From NCBI GenBank assembly GCA_947491935.1, contig CANLLF010000003.1, positions 310,001-374,000 of the forward strand: DNA of 64,000 nt, read 5' to 3'. Origin of the DNA: an uncultured Roseicyclus sp. Its GTDB lineage: Bacteria; Pseudomonadota; Alphaproteobacteria; Rhodobacterales; Rhodobacteraceae. A program made the position numbers and the translations under genes. The first letter of the stretch is position 1; the number at the start of each line of letters is the position of its first letter. Under the pieces are notes generated by a model. That model saw only the letters and a program-made list of their open reading frames with translations. It searched no databases and had not been told where the DNA came from. Below are positions 62,679 through 64,000 of the stretch, piece by piece.

Positions 62679-64000
62679 TCAGCGTCCGAACTGGGATTTT
62701 TCGGCGGCGACGATCCGTTCGACATTGGGAATCGAGGCCTGTTCCAGATGCGCTGGATAGGGGATGGGCACCTCTTCCGAGCAGATACGGCCGACCGGCG
62801 CATCGATGGACCAAAGGGCCTGTTCCATGATCCGGGCCGAGATTTCGGCGGCCAGGGATCCGCTGCGCCAGCCCTCATCCACGATCAGGGCGCGACGCGT
62901 TTTCCGGACCGATGCCATAATGGTTGCGTCGTCGAGGGGGCGAAGGCAGCGCAGGTCGATAACCTCGGCGTCGATGCCCTGTTCGGCCAGGGCCGCCGCC
63001 GCTTCCAGCGTTTTGAACAGTGAGCCCCCATACGTGATGAGGCTCAGATCGCGGCCTTCGCGCCGAACTGCAGCACCTGCGATGTCCACCGGTCCGGCAG
63101 CTTCGTCGATCTGACCGGCGCGATTGTAGAGCATCACGTTTTCGAAGATCAGGACCGGGTCGGGATCTTCAAGGGCCGTCCACAACATTCCGCGGGCATC
63201 TTCCAGCGTTGCCGGGGCGAGAACCTTGAGGCCGGGGATATGCGCATACCAGCCTTCGAGGCTATGGGAATGCTGAGCGGCGAGCTGCTTGCCGGCGCCC
63301 GTTGCCATCCGGATCACCAGCGGAACGCCGAATTGCCCGCCGGACATGTGGCGCAACGTGGCGGCGGTATTCATGATCTGATCCAGCGCCAGAAGCGAGA
63401 AATTGACCGTCATTAGCTCCACGATCGGTCGCATGCCGGCAATGGCGGCTCCGATACCGGCGCCGGTGAATCCGGATTCCGACAGTGGGGTATCGCGAAC
63501 ACGATCTTCGCCGAATTCGTCCATCAATCCCTTCGACACGGCGTAACACCCGCCATAGGCCCCAACGTCTTCGCCCATCAGGAACACGCGGTCATCGCGT
63601 ATCATCGCGTCGCGGATCGCCTGTTTGATGCATTCGCGGTAGGTCGTTTCCACCGTGTGGCCCGATGGTGTGATCGGCGCGGGCGGTTCGGGCTGCGGGC
63701 CAAGAACGTGGTGGGTGAGATGCTCCACCTTTTCCCACGTGCCGGTCTCGGCGAACCGGACGGCATCCGCTATTTCGGCATCGGTGTCGTGCTCGATCTT
63801 TGCGATATCGGCGTCGTGGATGAGGTTGTTCTCCAAAAGCCAGGTTTGGAAACGCACGATCGGTCCGCGCCTGCGCCAGGCCGCAATCTCGGCCTTGTCG
63901 CGGTAGAGCTGCGCATCGAACATGGAATGCGCGCGAAACCGGTAGGTTTTGCATTCCAGCAGCAGCGGCGCGCCGGTCTCGCGGATGCGCGCTATGGCGC
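62679..64000 (-). CDS. 2-oxoacid dehydrogenase E1, fused alpha-beta subunits, 5' end beyond the window
   Basis: The frame enters at the right edge with no start. It first shows E1alpha C-terminal sequence ([15 protein letters not shown], then [16 protein letters not shown]). After a Pro-rich linker ([14 protein letters not shown]) it continues as E1beta with [18 protein letters not shown] and [32 protein letters not shown] lies near the end. No stop separates the two, so this is an alpha-beta fusion. It decarboxylates a 2-oxoacid with thiamine diphosphate and reductively acylates the lipoyl domain. Confidence 0.86.
   Translation of the reverse strand, partial: AIARIRETGAPLLLECKTYRFRAHSMFDAQLYRDKAEIAAWRRRGPIVRFQTWLLENNLIHDADIAKIEHDTDAEIADAVRFAETGTWEKVEHLTHHVLGPQPEPPAPITPSGHTVETTYRECIKQAIRDAMIRDDRVFLMGEDVGAYGGCYAVSKGLMDEFGEDRVRDTPLSESGFTGAGIGAAIAGMRPIVELMTVNFSLLALDQIMNTAATLRHMSGGQFGVPLVIRMATGAGKQLAAQHSHSLEGWYAHIPGLKVLAPATLEDARGMLWTALEDPDPVLIFENVMLYNRAGQIDEAAGPVDIAGAAVRREGRDLSLITYGGSLFKTLEAAAALAEQGIDAEVIDLRCLRPLDDATIMASVRKTRRALIVDEGWRSGSLAAEISARIMEQALWSIDAPVGRICSEEVPIPYPAHLEQASIPNVERIVAAEKSQFGR

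Noticed and set aside
1-64000. tRNA, rRNA, CRISPR, insertion sequence or prophage
   Set aside because: No T-loop-like GGTTCRANYCC context, no regular short repeats with spacers, and no transposase, integrase or phage structural motif was recognised.

Overview
The window looks like a chromosomal segment of a GC-rich alphaproteobacterium, most probably a member of the Rhodobacteraceae (Roseobacter-type). The evidence is the high GC, the very tight operons with ATGA/GTGA start-stop overlaps, and the gene families present: several peptide-type ABC importers, M81 metallopeptidase, RraA-like aldolase, a DUF5368-like membrane protein and FNR-type boxes of the form TTGAY-N4-RTCAA. I recognised no tRNA, rRNA, CRISPR array, insertion sequence or phage gene.

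Region 1 (1-25.5 kb) is a catabolic supercluster. It opens with the 5' part of a NagA-like deacetylase. It continues with an SDR, a GntR-type regulator, RidA, a fold-III PLP enzyme, an HpcH/HpaI aldolase and two SDR + Gfo/Idh pairs. A five-gene peptide/opine-type ABC importer follows, whose substrate-binding protein has its two halves in swapped order, a circular permutation. After it come a NanA/DapA-type lyase, an amidohydrolase, a GSA-type aminotransferase, an AraC regulator, a PhyH dioxygenase, a second DapA-type lyase and several further enzymes. Three divergent promoters in this region share a CATGTT-type motif, suggesting one local regulator. The mix of NagA-like, NanA-like and PtmA-like enzymes points to import and breakdown of an amino-sugar acid or related acylated amino sugar; that substrate is my inference.

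Region 2 (25.5-37.4 kb) holds a secreted cysteine-repeat protein, two very small open frames, a cold-shock protein and a fatty-acid desaturase. A second import/catabolic unit follows: a D-amino-acid-oxidase-type flavoprotein, an RpiR regulator, a complete dipeptide-type ABC importer with a normally ordered binding protein, and an M81 (MlrC-like) peptidase. A gene-poor stretch of about 950 bases follows.

Region 3 (38.4-61.2 kb) looks like an oxygen-limitation and stress regulon. It contains a Tat-exported sulfide:quinone-oxidoreductase-like protein, PEP synthase, Hsp20, two universal stress proteins, an M50-CBS protease, a hybrid histidine kinase with a tail-to-tail response regulator, a Crp/Fnr regulator, a beta-solenoid membrane protein, DUF2267 and a complete Na+-NQR-type operon (nqrABCDEF-apbE-nqrM-CBS). 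The operon is divergent from a pentaheme cytochrome c and a cation/proton antiporter. Six FNR-like boxes sit upstream of these units. The NqrB is only about 265 residues and lacks the region carrying the covalent-FMN SGAT motif, although NqrC, D, E and F keep their cofactor ligands.

Region 4 (61.2-64 kb, right edge) is a 2-oxoacid dehydrogenase operon on the minus strand: a fused E1alpha-E1beta (running off the window), an E2 whose frame is cut by a single in-frame TAA between the lipoyl domain and the rest, and a translationally coupled acyl carrier protein.
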